Part shown: positions 1 through 8,464 of the stretch, piece by piece
How the letters are laid out: each line of letters starts with the position of its first letter
Position numbering within the stretch: the first letter of the stretch is position 1
NCBI RefSeq assembly: GCF_900102225.1
Contig: NZ_FNBF01000010.1
Coordinates: 1-58,890 of the forward strand
Source: Eubacterium pyruvativorans
GTDB taxonomy: Bacteria; Bacillota; Clostridia; Peptostreptococcales; Anaerovoracaceae
Direction of reading: 5' to 3'
Length of the DNA: 58,890 bases
Notes under the pieces: generated by a model
Database searches by the model: none
Told to the model about the DNA's origin: nothing
Seen by the model: the letters and a program-made list of their open reading frames with translations, nothing else
Made by a program: the position numbers and the translations under genes

Positions 1-371
1 GCCAGCAGGATGTGCTCTCTCGTCTGCGGCATCGGTCCGTCTGTTGCAGCAACAACCAGGATTGCACCGTCCATCTGCGCAGCACCGGTGATCATGTTCT
101 TAACGTAGTCAGCGTGCCCCGGGCAGTCTACGTGTGCGTAGTGTCTGTTCGGTGTTTCATACTCTACGTGAGCGGAGGAAATGGTGATACCTCTTTCCTT
201 CTCTTCCGGAGCCTTATCGATCTGATCGAATGCTACGTCAGCACCCAGTCCGTATCTCTCGTGCAGAACTGTAGTGATAGCAGCAGTCAGTGTTGTCTTA
301 CCGTGGTCAACGTGGCCGATTGTACCGATGTTGATATGCGGTTTCGTTCTTTCAAATTTCTGCTTAGCCAT
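1..371 (-). CDS. tuf: Elongation factor Tu, N-terminal part (cut by window edge)
   Basis: EF-Tu delivers aminoacyl-tRNA to the ribosomal A site as a GTP complex. The visible 123 codons start [20 protein letters not shown] and contain the P-loop GHVDHGKT, the switch I motif with RGITI, and the DCPGHADY G3 motif. All are canonical for translational GTPases. The start is the ATG at 369-371, preceded by a purine-rich GGAGAAATTCGAA stretch. It lies 44 nt downstream of a tRNA-Thr gene and shares its promoter, an arrangement that resembles thrT-tufB of enterobacteria. The gene continues to the left of the window, so the C-terminal domains cannot be judged. Confidence 0.97.
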   Translation of the reverse strand, partial: MAKQKFERTKPHINIGTIGHVDHGKTTLTAAITTVLHERYGLGADVAFDQIDKAPEEKERGITISSAHVEYETPNRHYAHVDCPGHADYVKNMITGAAQMDGAILVVAATDGPMPQTREHILL

Positions 372-415
372 TTCGAATTTCTCCTTATTAAAATATACTC
401 ACCAAACAAAAAAAT

Positions 416-492
416 TGGAGCTGTTGAGCGGGCTCGAACCGCCGAACCTCTTCCTTACCAAGGAAGTGCTCTACCTGCTGAGCTACAACAGC
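416..492 (-). tRNA. tRNA-Thr (anticodon GGU)
   Basis: Read on the minus strand the sequence folds as a full cloverleaf. The acceptor stem GCTGTTG pairs with CAACAGC, followed by discriminator T and an encoded CCA. The D arm contains TAGCTCAGCAGGTAGAGC, the anticodon stem CTTCC/GGAAG encloses TTGGTAA (anticodon GGT), and the T arm contains GGTTCGAGCC. It is placed between a consensus promoter and tuf, so it is probably processed from a tRNA-tuf precursor. Confidence 0.95.
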
Positions 493-537
493 CCGACGTA
501 CTGACGTACTGGCGTACTCCCGTCGTACAATAAGCAT

Positions 538-566
538 ATACTACTACACTTTCTCAATGCTGTCAA
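538..566 (-). promoter_or_regulatory. Promoter of tRNA-Thr-tuf unit
   Basis: On the minus strand TTGACA (566-561) is followed after 17 bp by TAGTAT (543-538), a near-consensus sigma-A promoter. Between it and the tRNA, positions about 493-530, lies a short run of GTACG-containing 8-bp direct repeats (AGTACGCC, AGTACGTC, AGTACGTC). These could be a processing or regulatory leader, or simply slippage repeats. Confidence 0.75.
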
Positions 567-575
567 CGAATTCCT

Positions 576-618
576 GAAGTTTGACGGGGACGGTTTTTTT
601 TACGCCCCGCCAAACTTC
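576..618 (-). terminator. Hairpin after rlmB, possible terminator
   Basis: GAAGTTTGACGGGG at 576-589 pairs with CCCCGCCAAACTTC at 605-618 (one mismatch), forming a stem of about 14 bp just past the rlmB stop at 624. The loop carries a run of eight T on the plus strand (A on the rlmB transcript). No U-tract follows the stem on the minus strand, so classical intrinsic termination is uncertain. Confidence 0.45.
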
Positions 619-623
619 CCGGA

Positions 624-1574
624 TTACCGGGCGTCCCGCTGCCGCCGGATCTCGTACAGCAGAATCGCCGCCGCATTGCTGGCGTTCAGTGAGTTGATCT
701 TCCCTCTCATGGGGATGGACACAATGCCGTCACACTTCTCCCGTACCAGCCGGCTGACGCCGGCGCCTTCCGCCCCCACAACGATAGCCGCCGGGCCGGT
801 CAGGGACTGCTCTGTGTACAGAGCACCGTCCATGTCGCAGGCGTAAACCCAGATCCCCTGTTCCTTCAGCTTCTCCAGAGTCATGGCGATATTCGTGACC
901 CGGATCACCGGCATATACTCGATCGCTCCGGCGGAAGACTTTGCCACTGTTTCAGTGAGCCCTGCCGCTCTCCGTTTCGGAATAATCACGCCGTGGGCAC
1001 CGGCACACTCCGCCGTCCGCATGATCGCCCCCAGGTTGTGGGGATCTTCAATGCCGTCCAGCACAACCAGGAGCGGGTCTTCCCCCCGGTCCGCCGCCGT
1101 CTTCAGCACATCCTCCAGCTCCGCATAGCTGTGGGCAGACACAACCGCCGCTGCGCCCTGATGGGCTCCGCCGGCCGCAAGACGGTCCAGCGCCGCTTTC
1201 TCCGTCTCCTCCACCACAATACCCCGGTCCTTCGCCATCCGTGCGATCATACCCAGCGATCCGCCGCCGCCCTTCTGGAGAATAATCTTTTCCATGCTGC
1301 GGCCGCTCTTCAGTGCCTCGGTCACCGGATTCCTGCCGATCAGAAGATCGGAACGTTCCGCCCGGTCCTCCTGCTGTTTTCTGAACCCCTTGGGCTCCCA
1401 AGCCTCCCGGGACTGTGCAGAGCTCCGGCCCTGGCGCACCCGGCCACTTCTCCCGTTTCCCGGGTTCTTTCCCCCGCTCCTCCGGCTGCTCCGGTTACTT
1501 GCACCGCTCCGGCTGCCTGCGCCGGTTCTTCCCCCGCCGCTTCGCCGGTTACTGTTCTTTCCTGACTCTCTCAT
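624..1574 (-). CDS. rlmB: 23S rRNA 2'-O-ribose methyltransferase RlmB (TrmH/SpoU family)
   Basis: SPOUT-class methyltransferase expected to methylate G2251 (E. coli numbering) of 23S rRNA using S-adenosylmethionine. The 316-aa protein has the substrate-binding N-domain from about residue 75 (LLIGRNPVTEALKSGR). The trefoil-knot catalytic motifs follow: DPHNLGAIMRTAE, VVGAEGAGVSRLV and IPMRGKINSLNASNAAA. The first 74 residues are an unusual Arg/Gly/Ser-rich, presumably disordered tail, absent from typical RlmB (about 245 aa). The gene overlaps the end of folA by 26 bp, and I see no convincing Shine-Dalgarno before the ATG at 1574. It may be translated by coupling to folA, or the true start may lie further in. 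The family assignment is firm; exact rRNA target is inferred. Confidence 0.93.
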   Translation of the reverse strand: MRESGKNSNRRSGGGRTGAGSRSGASNRSSRRSGGKNPGNGRSGRVRQGRSSAQSREAWEPKGFRKQQEDRAERSDLLIGRNPVTEALKSGRSMEKIILQKGGGGSLGMIARMAKDRGIVVEETEKAALDRLAAGGAHQGAAAVVSAHSYAELEDVLKTAADRGEDPLLVVLDGIEDPHNLGAIMRTAECAGAHGVIIPKRRAAGLTETVAKSSAGAIEYMPVIRVTNIAMTLEKLKEQGIWVYACDMDGALYTEQSLTGPAAIVVGAEGAGVSRLVREKCDGIVSIPMRGKINSLNASNAAAILLYEIRRQRDAR

Positions 1575-2049
1575 ACTTGTAGAAACGGTATGCTACACCG
1601 TTTTCCTCCTTTTCCTCACTCATCCATGTCACGGCGAACCGGCTGTCCGCATCCAGGTCCACGAAATGCCGATCCGCATCGAAGGATTTCCTGATTTTCG
1701 TGATATAGCAGGTGTCCACATAGGGAAGCAGTTCCCGGTAGACCCGGGCGCCGCCGATCACGAAGACGCTGCTGCTGTCGAATGCCTCCAGCCTGTGGAA
1801 AAGTTCCTCGTGGGAATGGACGATCTCACACCGCTCTGCGGTGAAATCCGGTCTGGTGGTCAGCACGATGTTCACGCGCTTCGCAAGTCCTCGTTTCTTC
1901 GGCAGACTTTCCAGTGTCGCCCGCCCCATGACCACCACATTTCCCCGGGTCTTCTCCTTGAAAAATTCCATGTCCCCCGGGAGACGCACCAGAAGATCCC
2001 CGTCTTTGCCGATCCCCCAGTTTTCGTCTGCCGCCAGAATCAGATTCAT
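1549..2049 (-). CDS. folA: Dihydrofolate reductase
   Basis: Reduces dihydrofolate to tetrahydrofolate with NADPH, regenerating the cofactor oxidised by thymidylate synthase. The 166-aa length is normal for bacterial DHFR. Visible signatures are the N-terminal ILAADENWGIGKDGDLLVRLP (substrate loop), VVMGRATLESLP (NADPH-binding MGRxT motif), and the VFVIGGARVYRELLPYVD segment with the GG of the cofactor site. The start ATG at 2049 follows GGAGGAAACA. It lies 60 nt downstream of thyA and overlaps rlmB, consistent with a thyA-folA-rlmB transcriptional unit that pairs the two enzymes of the thymidylate cycle. Confidence 0.97.
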   Translation of the reverse strand: MNLILAADENWGIGKDGDLLVRLPGDMEFFKEKTRGNVVVMGRATLESLPKKRGLAKRVNIVLTTRPDFTAERCEIVHSHEELFHRLEAFDSSSVFVIGGARVYRELLPYVDTCYITKIRKSFDADRHFVDLDADSRFAVTWMSEEKEENGVAYRFYKYERVRKEQ

Positions 2050-2109
2050 TGTTTCCTCCTGACCGGGCTCCGTTCCCGGGCCCTTAACGTTCTGTCGGTC
2101 CCGGCGAAA

Positions 2110-2940
2110 TCAGACCGCCACCGGGATATTCTTCACCTGGGGACCGTGCTGATAGTCCTCCAGAATCACATCGTCCGGCGTGAAATCGTAGAAATCCTTC
2201 ACCTCCGGGTTGAGCCGGAATTTCGGCGCCGGATACTGAGGCCGCCGAATCAGTTCCCGGATGATGTCCACGTGCCGGTCGTAGATATGGGCATCGGCGA
2301 TGACATGCACCAGTTCTCCCGGTCTGAACCCGGTGACCTGGGCCATCATGTAAACCAGCACCGCATACTGCACCACGTTCCAGTTATTCGCCGCCAGAAT
2401 ATCCTGGGAGCGCTGGTTCAGAATGGCATTCAGCCGGTCCCCCGTCACATTGAATGTGACGCTGTATGCACAGGGCTCCAGCCCCATCTCAGCCAGGTCC
2501 CGGAAATTGTAGATGTTCGTCAGAATCCGGCGGGAATATGGCTGATTCTTCAGCTGCCAGATCACGTTATCCACCTGATCCATTTCCCCCTGCGGGAACC
2601 GGTACTTCACCCCCATCTGGTAGCCGTATGCCTTCCCGATGGAACCGTTCTCATCCGCCCAGGCATCCCAGATATGCGCATTCAGGTCCCGGATATTGTT
2701 GGACTTCCGCTGCCAGATCCAGAGCATCTCCTCCACTGCCGTCTTCACCGCCGTGCGGCGCAGCGTCAGCGCCGGAAACTCTTCGGAGAGATCATAGCGG
2801 TTGACGACGCCGAAATTCTTGATGGTATATGCCGGCGTGCCGTCTTCCCAGTGAGGCCGGACCTTCTGTCCTTCTGTGGAAAAACCGTGGTCCAGAATGT
2901 CCTCACACATTGTGACGAACAACTGATCTGCCTTACTCAT
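2110..2940 (-). CDS. thyA: Thymidylate synthase
   Basis: Converts dUMP to dTMP using methylenetetrahydrofolate as methyl donor and reductant; classical ThyA, not the flavin-dependent ThyX. The protein is 276 aa. The catalytic cysteine is Cys157 in LEPCAYSVTFNV, followed by the dUMP-binding segment NQRSQDILAANNWNV and the HVIADAHIYDRHV motif typical of the family. The start ATG at 2938-2940 has AAAGGAG five nt upstream, inside the last codons of mrnC, which it overlaps by 8 nt. Translational coupling with mrnC is likely. Confidence 0.97.
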   Translation of the reverse strand: MSKADQLFVTMCEDILDHGFSTEGQKVRPHWEDGTPAYTIKNFGVVNRYDLSEEFPALTLRRTAVKTAVEEMLWIWQRKSNNIRDLNAHIWDAWADENGSIGKAYGYQMGVKYRFPQGEMDQVDNVIWQLKNQPYSRRILTNIYNFRDLAEMGLEPCAYSVTFNVTGDRLNAILNQRSQDILAANNWNVVQYAVLVYMMAQVTGFRPGELVHVIADAHIYDRHVDIIRELIRRPQYPAPKFRLNPEVKDFYDFTPDDVILEDYQHGPQVKNIPVAV

Positions 2941-3358
2941 GCTGCTCCTTTCCGGCCCCGTCCCGGGCCTCCCGGGTGATGCGCATCGCTTCTGCGCACA
3001 CCGCTTCTGTCCGTTCCCGGTCCCCTTTCAGATAGAGCCAGCCGATCAGGGCCTCCAGCCCCGTCGCCAGCTTATACTCGTAGTATCCGGATCCCCGGGC
3101 GTGGGAGGTGTTCGTGCGGTTGCGGGCCCGCTTCAGCAGCGCCCGTTCTTCCTCCGTCAGGAAGTCCCCCGCCAGAAATTGCTTCGCTGCCCGGGCCTGC
3201 GCCTCTGCACGGACGAACGAAACGGCTTCCCGGTTCATCTCCTGCGCGTGCACCAGGCCCATGTCCACCACGAATTTTCGTATATAAACTTCATAGACGG
3301 CATCCCCCATATAGGCGAGTGCCGTCGTGTCTGCCGATTTCGGATCTAATGTTTTCAT
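2933..3358 (-). CDS. mrnC: Mini-ribonuclease 3
   Basis: RNase III-type nuclease lacking the double-stranded-RNA-binding domain, known in Bacillus for maturing 23S rRNA ends. The 141-aa product contains the RNase III signature in TALAYMGDAVYEVYIRKFV and the second acidic cluster in LEALIGWLYL, which together supply the metal-binding acidic residues. I chose the ATG at 3358 because GCAGGAGCAGA precedes it and MKTLDPKSADT is where family homology should begin; the open frame extends 25 codons further upstream without support. It is 52 nt downstream of cysS, the usual neighbour in Bacillota. Confidence 0.93.
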   Translation of the reverse strand: MKTLDPKSADTTALAYMGDAVYEVYIRKFVVDMGLVHAQEMNREAVSFVRAEAQARAAKQFLAGDFLTEEERALLKRARNRTNTSHARGSGYYEYKLATGLEALIGWLYLKGDRERTEAVCAEAMRITREARDGAGKEQHE

Positions 3359-3410
3359 TCTGCTCCTGCACATTCCGGGCAGGGGCGCCCTGCGCCCCCA
3401 GGTCCGGAAA

Positions 3411-4814
3411 CTAATCCCGGATGATCTGTACACCCTGAGGCGTATCCTTCAGTGTGATTCCCATGGCCTTCAGCTGGTCACGGATCTCATCCGCCCGGGC
3501 GAAGTTCTTCGCCTTCCGGGCTTCCTGCCGCTCATCCACCAGTTTCTGCACCGCCGGGTCAACGGCGTCATCCGCCGGCTGATCCTGCAGCAGTCCCATA
3601 ATGCCGGTGAGCTCTGTCAGCGGCTTCAGCGCCGCCTCTGCGAAGGCCTTCGTTGCACCGTTCTCCACCGCCTTGTTAATGGCACTGACCAGTTCGAAAA
3701 TTGCCGTCAGGGCATCCGCCGTATTCAGGTCGTCGTCCATGACGTCGCAGAACTTCTGACGGTACCGGTCCAGATCCGCCAGTTCCCGTTCCTCTTCCGC
3801 CGTCAGAGCACCGCCTACGCCGCTCTTCGCAAGATAAACCAGGTTGTCCCGGCAGTTTCTCATTCTGTCCAGACTGCGCTCCGCTTGCTGCATCAGGTCG
3901 TCACTGAAATCCACCGGATTCCGGTACTGGCCGGACAGCAGGAAGAACCGGATGCTCTCTCCGTCATACTTCTTCCGGATATCCCGGACGGTGAAGAAGT
4001 TCCCCTTCGACTTGGACATCTTCTCCTTGTTCAGGGTGATGTAGGCGTTGTGCATCCAGTAGTGGGCGAACGGCACACCGTTGCAGCATTCGGACTGGGC
4101 GATCTCATTCTCGTGATGCGGAAACTGGAGATCCTGGCCCCCTGCGTGAATGTCGATGGTATCCCCCAGGTGCTTCTTCGCCATGGCCGAGCACTCGATG
4201 TGCCAGCCCGGACGGCCCATGCCCCACGGGGATTCCCAGGCGATCTCGCTCTCTTCCTTCCGGGCTTTCCAGAGTGCGAAATCCAGCGGATCCTTCTTCA
4301 CTTCCCCCACTGCAATGCGGGCACCGGATTCCAGGTCATCAATGTTCTGACCGGACAGTTCGCCGTACTCCGGGAACTTGCGGGTGGAGAAATAGACATC
4401 TCCGTCCGCTTCATAAGCGTAGCCCTTGTCAATCAGGGTCTGTACGAAATCGATGATCTCCCGGATATGCTCTGAAACCCGGGGATGCACATCCGCATCG
4501 GTCACATTCAGCGCATGGGCATCGTCGAAATACTCCCGGATGTATTTCTCCGCCACTTCCATGGCCGTAGAATTTTCTTCCTTGGCTTTCCGGATGATCT
4601 TGTCATCCACGTCCGTGAAATTCTGTACGTATTTCACCTGATATCCCCGGTAGATGAGGTATTTCCGCATGGTGTCGAAGACAACAATCGGCCGTGCATT
4701 TCCGATATGGAAATAGTTATAGACCGTCGGTCCGCAGACATACATCCGGATCTTTCCCTCTTCAATCGGGACCAGCTCTTCTTTCTTTCTCGTCAGTGTG
4801 TTATAAATCTTCAT
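3411..4814 (-). CDS. cysS: Cysteinyl-tRNA synthetase
   Basis: Class I aminoacyl-tRNA synthetase that charges tRNA-Cys. The 467-aa length is normal. The ATP-binding HIGH-type motif is HIGN at residues 36-39 and the second signature is KMSKS in LNKEKMSKSKGNFF. The catalytic zinc ligands expected for CysRS are visible as Cys27 (YVCGPTVY), the Cys of WHIECSAMA, and the His-Glu of FPHHENEIAQSE. The start at 4814 is preceded by AAAGGACTGATACCG. It sits between ppi and mrnC on the same strand. Confidence 0.98.
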   Translation of the reverse strand: MKIYNTLTRKKEELVPIEEGKIRMYVCGPTVYNYFHIGNARPIVVFDTMRKYLIYRGYQVKYVQNFTDVDDKIIRKAKEENSTAMEVAEKYIREYFDDAHALNVTDADVHPRVSEHIREIIDFVQTLIDKGYAYEADGDVYFSTRKFPEYGELSGQNIDDLESGARIAVGEVKKDPLDFALWKARKEESEIAWESPWGMGRPGWHIECSAMAKKHLGDTIDIHAGGQDLQFPHHENEIAQSECCNGVPFAHYWMHNAYITLNKEKMSKSKGNFFTVRDIRKKYDGESIRFFLLSGQYRNPVDFSDDLMQQAERSLDRMRNCRDNLVYLAKSGVGGALTAEEERELADLDRYRQKFCDVMDDDLNTADALTAIFELVSAINKAVENGATKAFAEAALKPLTELTGIMGLLQDQPADDAVDPAVQKLVDERQEARKAKNFARADEIRDQLKAMGITLKDTPQGVQIIRD

Positions 4815-4849
4815 CGGTATCAGTCCTTTTCGCTATGAATCAGGTTCGG

Positions 4850-5326
4850 TTACTCAACAACGACCGTCTTCATCACCACCGGCTCCAGCGGCTTGTCAGA
4901 CCAGTCTCTCGGCTGCTCCACAATTTCCTGCGCCACTTCCAGGCCCTCCGTGATCTTCCCGAAGGCCGCATACTGTCCGTCCAGATGCGATGCATCCGCC
5001 ACCATGATGAAGAACTGAGAACCGGCGGAATTCGGATCCATCGTCCGCGCCATGGACAGTACCCCTTCCGTGTGCTTCAGATCGTTCCGGAATCCGTTGG
5101 CGCTGAACTCCCCCCGGATGGTCCAGCCCGGACCGCCGGTGCCCGTGCCGTTCGGATCGCCGCCCTGGATCATGAATCCCGGGATAACCCGGTGGAATGT
5201 CAGCCCGTCATAGAAGCCGGACTTCGCCAGTTTCTCGAAATTCGCCACGGTTTCCGGTGCAATATCCTCATACAGCTCGCCCTTCATGACGCCGCCGTTC
5301 TCCATCGTGATCGTTACTTTCTTCAT
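4850..5326 (-). CDS. Peptidyl-prolyl cis-trans isomerase, cyclophilin type
   Basis: Cytosolic cyclophilin catalysing proline cis-trans isomerisation. The 158-aa protein has no signal peptide. Core motifs are present: FHRVIPGFMIQGGDP (with the catalytic Arg), NSAGSQFFIM and the downstream HLDGQYAAFGKITEG. The start ATG at 5326 has AAAGGA upstream. A stop-to-start gap of 35 nt to cysS suggests cotranscription. A terminator-like hairpin separates it from proS upstream, so it may also have its own promoter. Confidence 0.95.
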   Translation of the reverse strand: MKKVTITMENGGVMKGELYEDIAPETVANFEKLAKSGFYDGLTFHRVIPGFMIQGGDPNGTGTGGPGWTIRGEFSANGFRNDLKHTEGVLSMARTMDPNSAGSQFFIMVADASHLDGQYAAFGKITEGLEVAQEIVEQPRDWSDKPLEPVVMKTVVVE

Positions 5327-5353
5327 GCCACGTTCCTTTCATTCTAATCGATC

Positions 5354-5402
5354 AAAAAAACCGAACCGGAAACACCGGCGCCCGCCTGCCGGCGGACGCC
5401 GA
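5354..5402 (-). terminator. Terminator-like hairpin after proS
   Basis: On the minus strand CGGCGTCCGCC pairs with GGCGGGCGCCG around GCA (about 5376-5402). A second small CCGG hairpin and a run of seven U (A at 5354-5360) follow. The U-run is about 20 nt from the main stem, so the element may attenuate rather than fully terminate. Confidence 0.5.
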
Positions 5403-5425
5403 TGTCTCCTTCCGTCATTTACTTC

Positions 5426-7186
5426 CTACCGCCCGGCGAAGAAGCAGCGGCCGTCCTTCTCTGCGTTCACCAGAGAAACCGCCTTCTCAATCGCCTCTTC
5501 CACCGTGATTTCCTGTACTTCGTCTTCCCGTCTGAGCTTGTATTCCACCAGACCTTCACCGGCCTTCTTTCCCACCGTGATCCGGATCGGGTATCCGCAC
5601 AGGTCCGCATCGTTGAACTTCACGCCGACCCGCTCGTCCCGGTCATCCAGCAGCACTTCCACGCCTGCCTTCTCCAGCGCATCGTGGAGTTTCTCCGCCG
5701 TTTTCTTCTGCTCTTCGTCCTTCGGCTTCACCAGCACGATGATGCAGTGATACGGTGCAACGGACATCGGCCAGACGATTCCGTTTTCGTCATGATACTT
5801 CTCTACAACCGCCGCCAGGGTTCTGGTGACACCGATACCGTAGCAGCCCATGACCAGCGGATGGGTTTCCTGATTCTCGTCTGCGAATACTGCCCCCATG
5901 GATTCCGAGTACTTGGTGCCCAGCTTGAAAATCTGGCCCACTTCAATACCCTTCGTAGCCGTGAGCGGCTTCCCGCATACCGGGCAGCGGTCTCCCGCCT
6001 GCGCCGTCTTGATATCCGTGACGATATCTCCTTCGTAATCTCTGCCATAGTTGACATTGATGTAGTGGCAGTCCTTCTCGCAGGCACCGGCGCACATGTT
6101 CTTCATGCCTACCAGTTCGGAGTCCACGATGATCTTGCAGTCATGCAGATGCATCGGTCCCGTGAAGCCGCCCACAGCGCCGGTGACCGGTCCCATCTTC
6201 GATTCATCTGCGAATTCCAGACAGAACTCCGGAATATCCAGTGCATTCACGATCTTGATCATGTTGACTTCTCTGTCGCCTCTGACGAACGCCGCCACAT
6301 AACCGTTCACTTCCAGTGTCTCCTCATTCAGCGTCTGGAAGAGGAGCGCTTTGATCGACTGTTTTTTGTCTAATCCCAGGAAGTCACAAACCGCCTCGAT
6401 GGTCTTCGTCCCCGGCGTTTCCTTCTTCTCCAGCGGAAGCATCGCCACATCGTCCTGGGCAGGATCGTCCACCCCCGGCGTCTTCTCGTCCGTTGCAGCA
6501 TAACCGCAGGCCGGGCAGCGCAGGATGTCGCTCTCGCCCACTTCAGAGAATGCCGTGAACTCGTGGGAGTTGTTGCCGCCGATGGCGCCCGTGTCCGCCT
6601 CTACCGGGGCAAAATCCAGGCCCATGCGGGTGAAGACATTCGTGTAAGCATCGTACATGTCGTCATAGCTCTTATCCAGCCCTTCCCGGTCTGCATCGAA
6701 GGAATAGGCGTCCTTCATGATGAACTCCCGGGAACGCAGCAGTCCGAAACGCGGACGGTCCTCGTCTCTGTACTTCATCTGGATCTGATACAGGTTGGCC
6801 GGCAGCTGCTTATAAGAAGTGATGTCCGCCCGGGCGATGGCCGTGAAGGTCTCCTCGTGGGTCGGTCCCAGACAGAAGTCTCTGCCGTGTCTGTCCTGGA
6901 TGCGCCAGAGTTCCGGTCCGTATTCATACCACCGGCCGGTTTCCTGCCAGAGCTCTGCCGGCATGATGGCCGGCATGTGGATCTCCTGGGCACCCTTCAC
7001 ATCCATTTCTTCCCGGACGATTTCCTCGATCTTCCGGACCGCTCTCCATCCCTGCTGCATGAAGATGTACAGGCCGGAGGCCTCCCGCCGGATCAGACCG
7101 GCCCTGAGCATCAGCTTGTGACTCGGGATCACCGCCTCTGCCGGATCGTCACGGAACGTCTTGAAGTACATTTTCGATAATCTCAT
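5426..7186 (-). CDS. proS: Prolyl-tRNA synthetase (bacterial type with insertion domain)
   Basis: Class II synthetase that charges tRNA-Pro. The 586-aa length and the long insertion between motifs 2 and 3 (about residues 225-400, the editing INS domain) mark the bacterial ProS type. Motif 2 is in FRDEDRPRFGLLRSREFIMKDAYSFD-like sequence around residues 135-165, and motif 3 in MGCYGIGVTRTLAAVVE near residue 445. The C-terminal anticodon-binding domain ends the protein. The insertion has a CPACGYAATDEKTP stretch and a later CPVCGK pair, resembling a zinc-ribbon remnant. The start at 7186 follows GAGGAAACTAAG. Located 21 nt after ispDF. Confidence 0.97.
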   Translation of the reverse strand: MRLSKMYFKTFRDDPAEAVIPSHKLMLRAGLIRREASGLYIFMQQGWRAVRKIEEIVREEMDVKGAQEIHMPAIMPAELWQETGRWYEYGPELWRIQDRHGRDFCLGPTHEETFTAIARADITSYKQLPANLYQIQMKYRDEDRPRFGLLRSREFIMKDAYSFDADREGLDKSYDDMYDAYTNVFTRMGLDFAPVEADTGAIGGNNSHEFTAFSEVGESDILRCPACGYAATDEKTPGVDDPAQDDVAMLPLEKKETPGTKTIEAVCDFLGLDKKQSIKALLFQTLNEETLEVNGYVAAFVRGDREVNMIKIVNALDIPEFCLEFADESKMGPVTGAVGGFTGPMHLHDCKIIVDSELVGMKNMCAGACEKDCHYINVNYGRDYEGDIVTDIKTAQAGDRCPVCGKPLTATKGIEVGQIFKLGTKYSESMGAVFADENQETHPLVMGCYGIGVTRTLAAVVEKYHDENGIVWPMSVAPYHCIIVLVKPKDEEQKKTAEKLHDALEKAGVEVLLDDRDERVGVKFNDADLCGYPIRITVGKKAGEGLVEYKLRREDEVQEITVEEAIEKAVSLVNAEKDGRCFFAGR

Positions 7187-7207
7187 CTTAGTTTCCTCAT
7201 TTCTTCA

Positions 7208-8416
7208 TCATCGGATGATGCAGACCGCCTCCGCGGCTATACCCTCACCGCGTCCTTCAAATCCCAGTTTCTCTGTCGTGGTGGCTTTCACACTGACCGC
7301 CCCTTCCGGTGCGCCCAGCGCCGCCGCAATATTCCGCCGCATGGCCGGAATATATTCCGCCAGTTTCGGCTGCTGACAGATCACGGTACAATCTGCATTT
7401 CCCAGTTCATAACCTTCCCTGTGAATCAGAGATGCCACTTCCTCCAGAAGCTTCCCGCTGGAGATGCCGGCGTAGGCCGGATCGCTGTCCGGAAAGAGGT
7501 GACCGATGTCACCCAGACACGCTGCGCCCAGAATCGCATCCATCAGCGCATGGAGCAGAACATCTGCATCCGAGTGCCCCAGGAGACCCCTTTCGTACGG
7601 AATTTCCACGCCGCCCAGAATGAGTTTCCGGTCCGGCACAAGCCTGTGCACATCATAACCTGTTCCGATTCGCACCATACGCCTCAGATCCTCCGGCACC
7701 GTGATCTTCACATTTCCGCTGCTGCCTTCCACCAGCTCCGGCAGAATGCCGATCCGCTCTGCCAGCCCGGCGTCGTCTGTGCCGAGGAACCCGTCCTCGG
7801 CGGCTTTTCGCTGGGCGCGGCAGATCACGTCAAATGTGAATCCCTGGGGTGTCTGTATTTCAAACAGTCTGCTTCTGTCTAAAGTGCCCTCTGTGATATC
7901 TCTCATGGTATACCGGGCCGGTACAGCGGCCGTAGCCGCACCTGACCGCAGTACCCCATCGGCGACCCGCATGACCAGGTCCCGGCCGATGTAAGGCCGG
8001 ACGCCGTCATGGATCAGCACGATGTCCTCGTCCCGGGCTCCCTGGGCTGACAAAAAGCGAAGGGATGCACGGACGGAATCCTGACGCTCCCCGCCACCTG
8101 GGATCACATGGATCCGGTGTGAGGAGCCGGTGGGTTCAGGTACCACCCCCGGTACTGTCTCCGCCGGGGCAGGCGCCGGACCGGAACCCGGTGCGGCGTC
8201 CGGCCTGCCGAACAATGCCCGGTACGCCGGAAGTGCCTCTTCCGGCGCCGTCACCACGATACCGTCCACCTCCGGGATGTCCCGGAAGACCTGAACGGTG
8301 TTTTCCAGGATGGTCCTGTTATTCAGTTTCAGGAGCTGCTTCGGAACCGAAGCGCCCATCCGGCGTCCGATCCCGCCTGCAGCGATCACGACCCAGAAAT
8401 GCCTCGATGCATACAT
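7208..8416 (-). CDS. ispDF: Bifunctional IspD-IspF (MEP pathway of isoprenoid synthesis)
   Basis: Fusion of 2-C-methyl-D-erythritol 4-phosphate cytidylyltransferase (IspD) and 2-C-methyl-D-erythritol 2,4-cyclodiphosphate synthase (IspF). The IspD half has [19 protein letters not shown] (CTP-binding loop), [13 protein letters not shown] and [10 protein letters not shown]. The IspF half begins at [20 protein letters not shown] and has the metal-binding [23 protein letters not shown], and [11 protein letters not shown] Pro/Ala-rich insertion of about 25 residues ([16 protein letters not shown]...) interrupts IspD just before the GGGERQDSV strand, which is unusual. I prefer the ATG at 8416 (AGGATGG upstream, then [15 protein letters not shown]); an in-frame ATG at 8443 would add nine residues. 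Total 402 aa. Confidence 0.95.
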   Translation of the reverse strand: MYASRHFWVVIAAGGIGRRMGASVPKQLLKLNNRTILENTVQVFRDIPEVDGIVVTAPEEALPAYRALFGRPDAAPGSGPAPAPAETVPGVVPEPTGSSHRIHVIPGGGERQDSVRASLRFLSAQGARDEDIVLIHDGVRPYIGRDLVMRVADGVLRSGAATAAVPARYTMRDITEGTLDRSRLFEIQTPQGFTFDVICRAQRKAAEDGFLGTDDAGLAERIGILPELVEGSSGNVKITVPEDLRRMVRIGTGYDVHRLVPDRKLILGGVEIPYERGLLGHSDADVLLHALMDAILGAACLGDIGHLFPDSDPAYAGISSGKLLEEVASLIHREGYELGNADCTVICQQPKLAEYIPAMRRNIAAALGAPEGAVSVKATTTEKLGFEGRGEGIAAEAVCIIR

Positions 8417-8464
8417 GGTTCCATCCTGTCCGGCAGCGGGCACTTTCGTTCCCGCCGCCTGTAC

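Noticed and set aside
5803-6087. 94-codon minus-strand frame within proS
   Set aside because: Out-of-frame shadow of proS with Arg/Ser-rich composition typical of GC-rich alternative frames.
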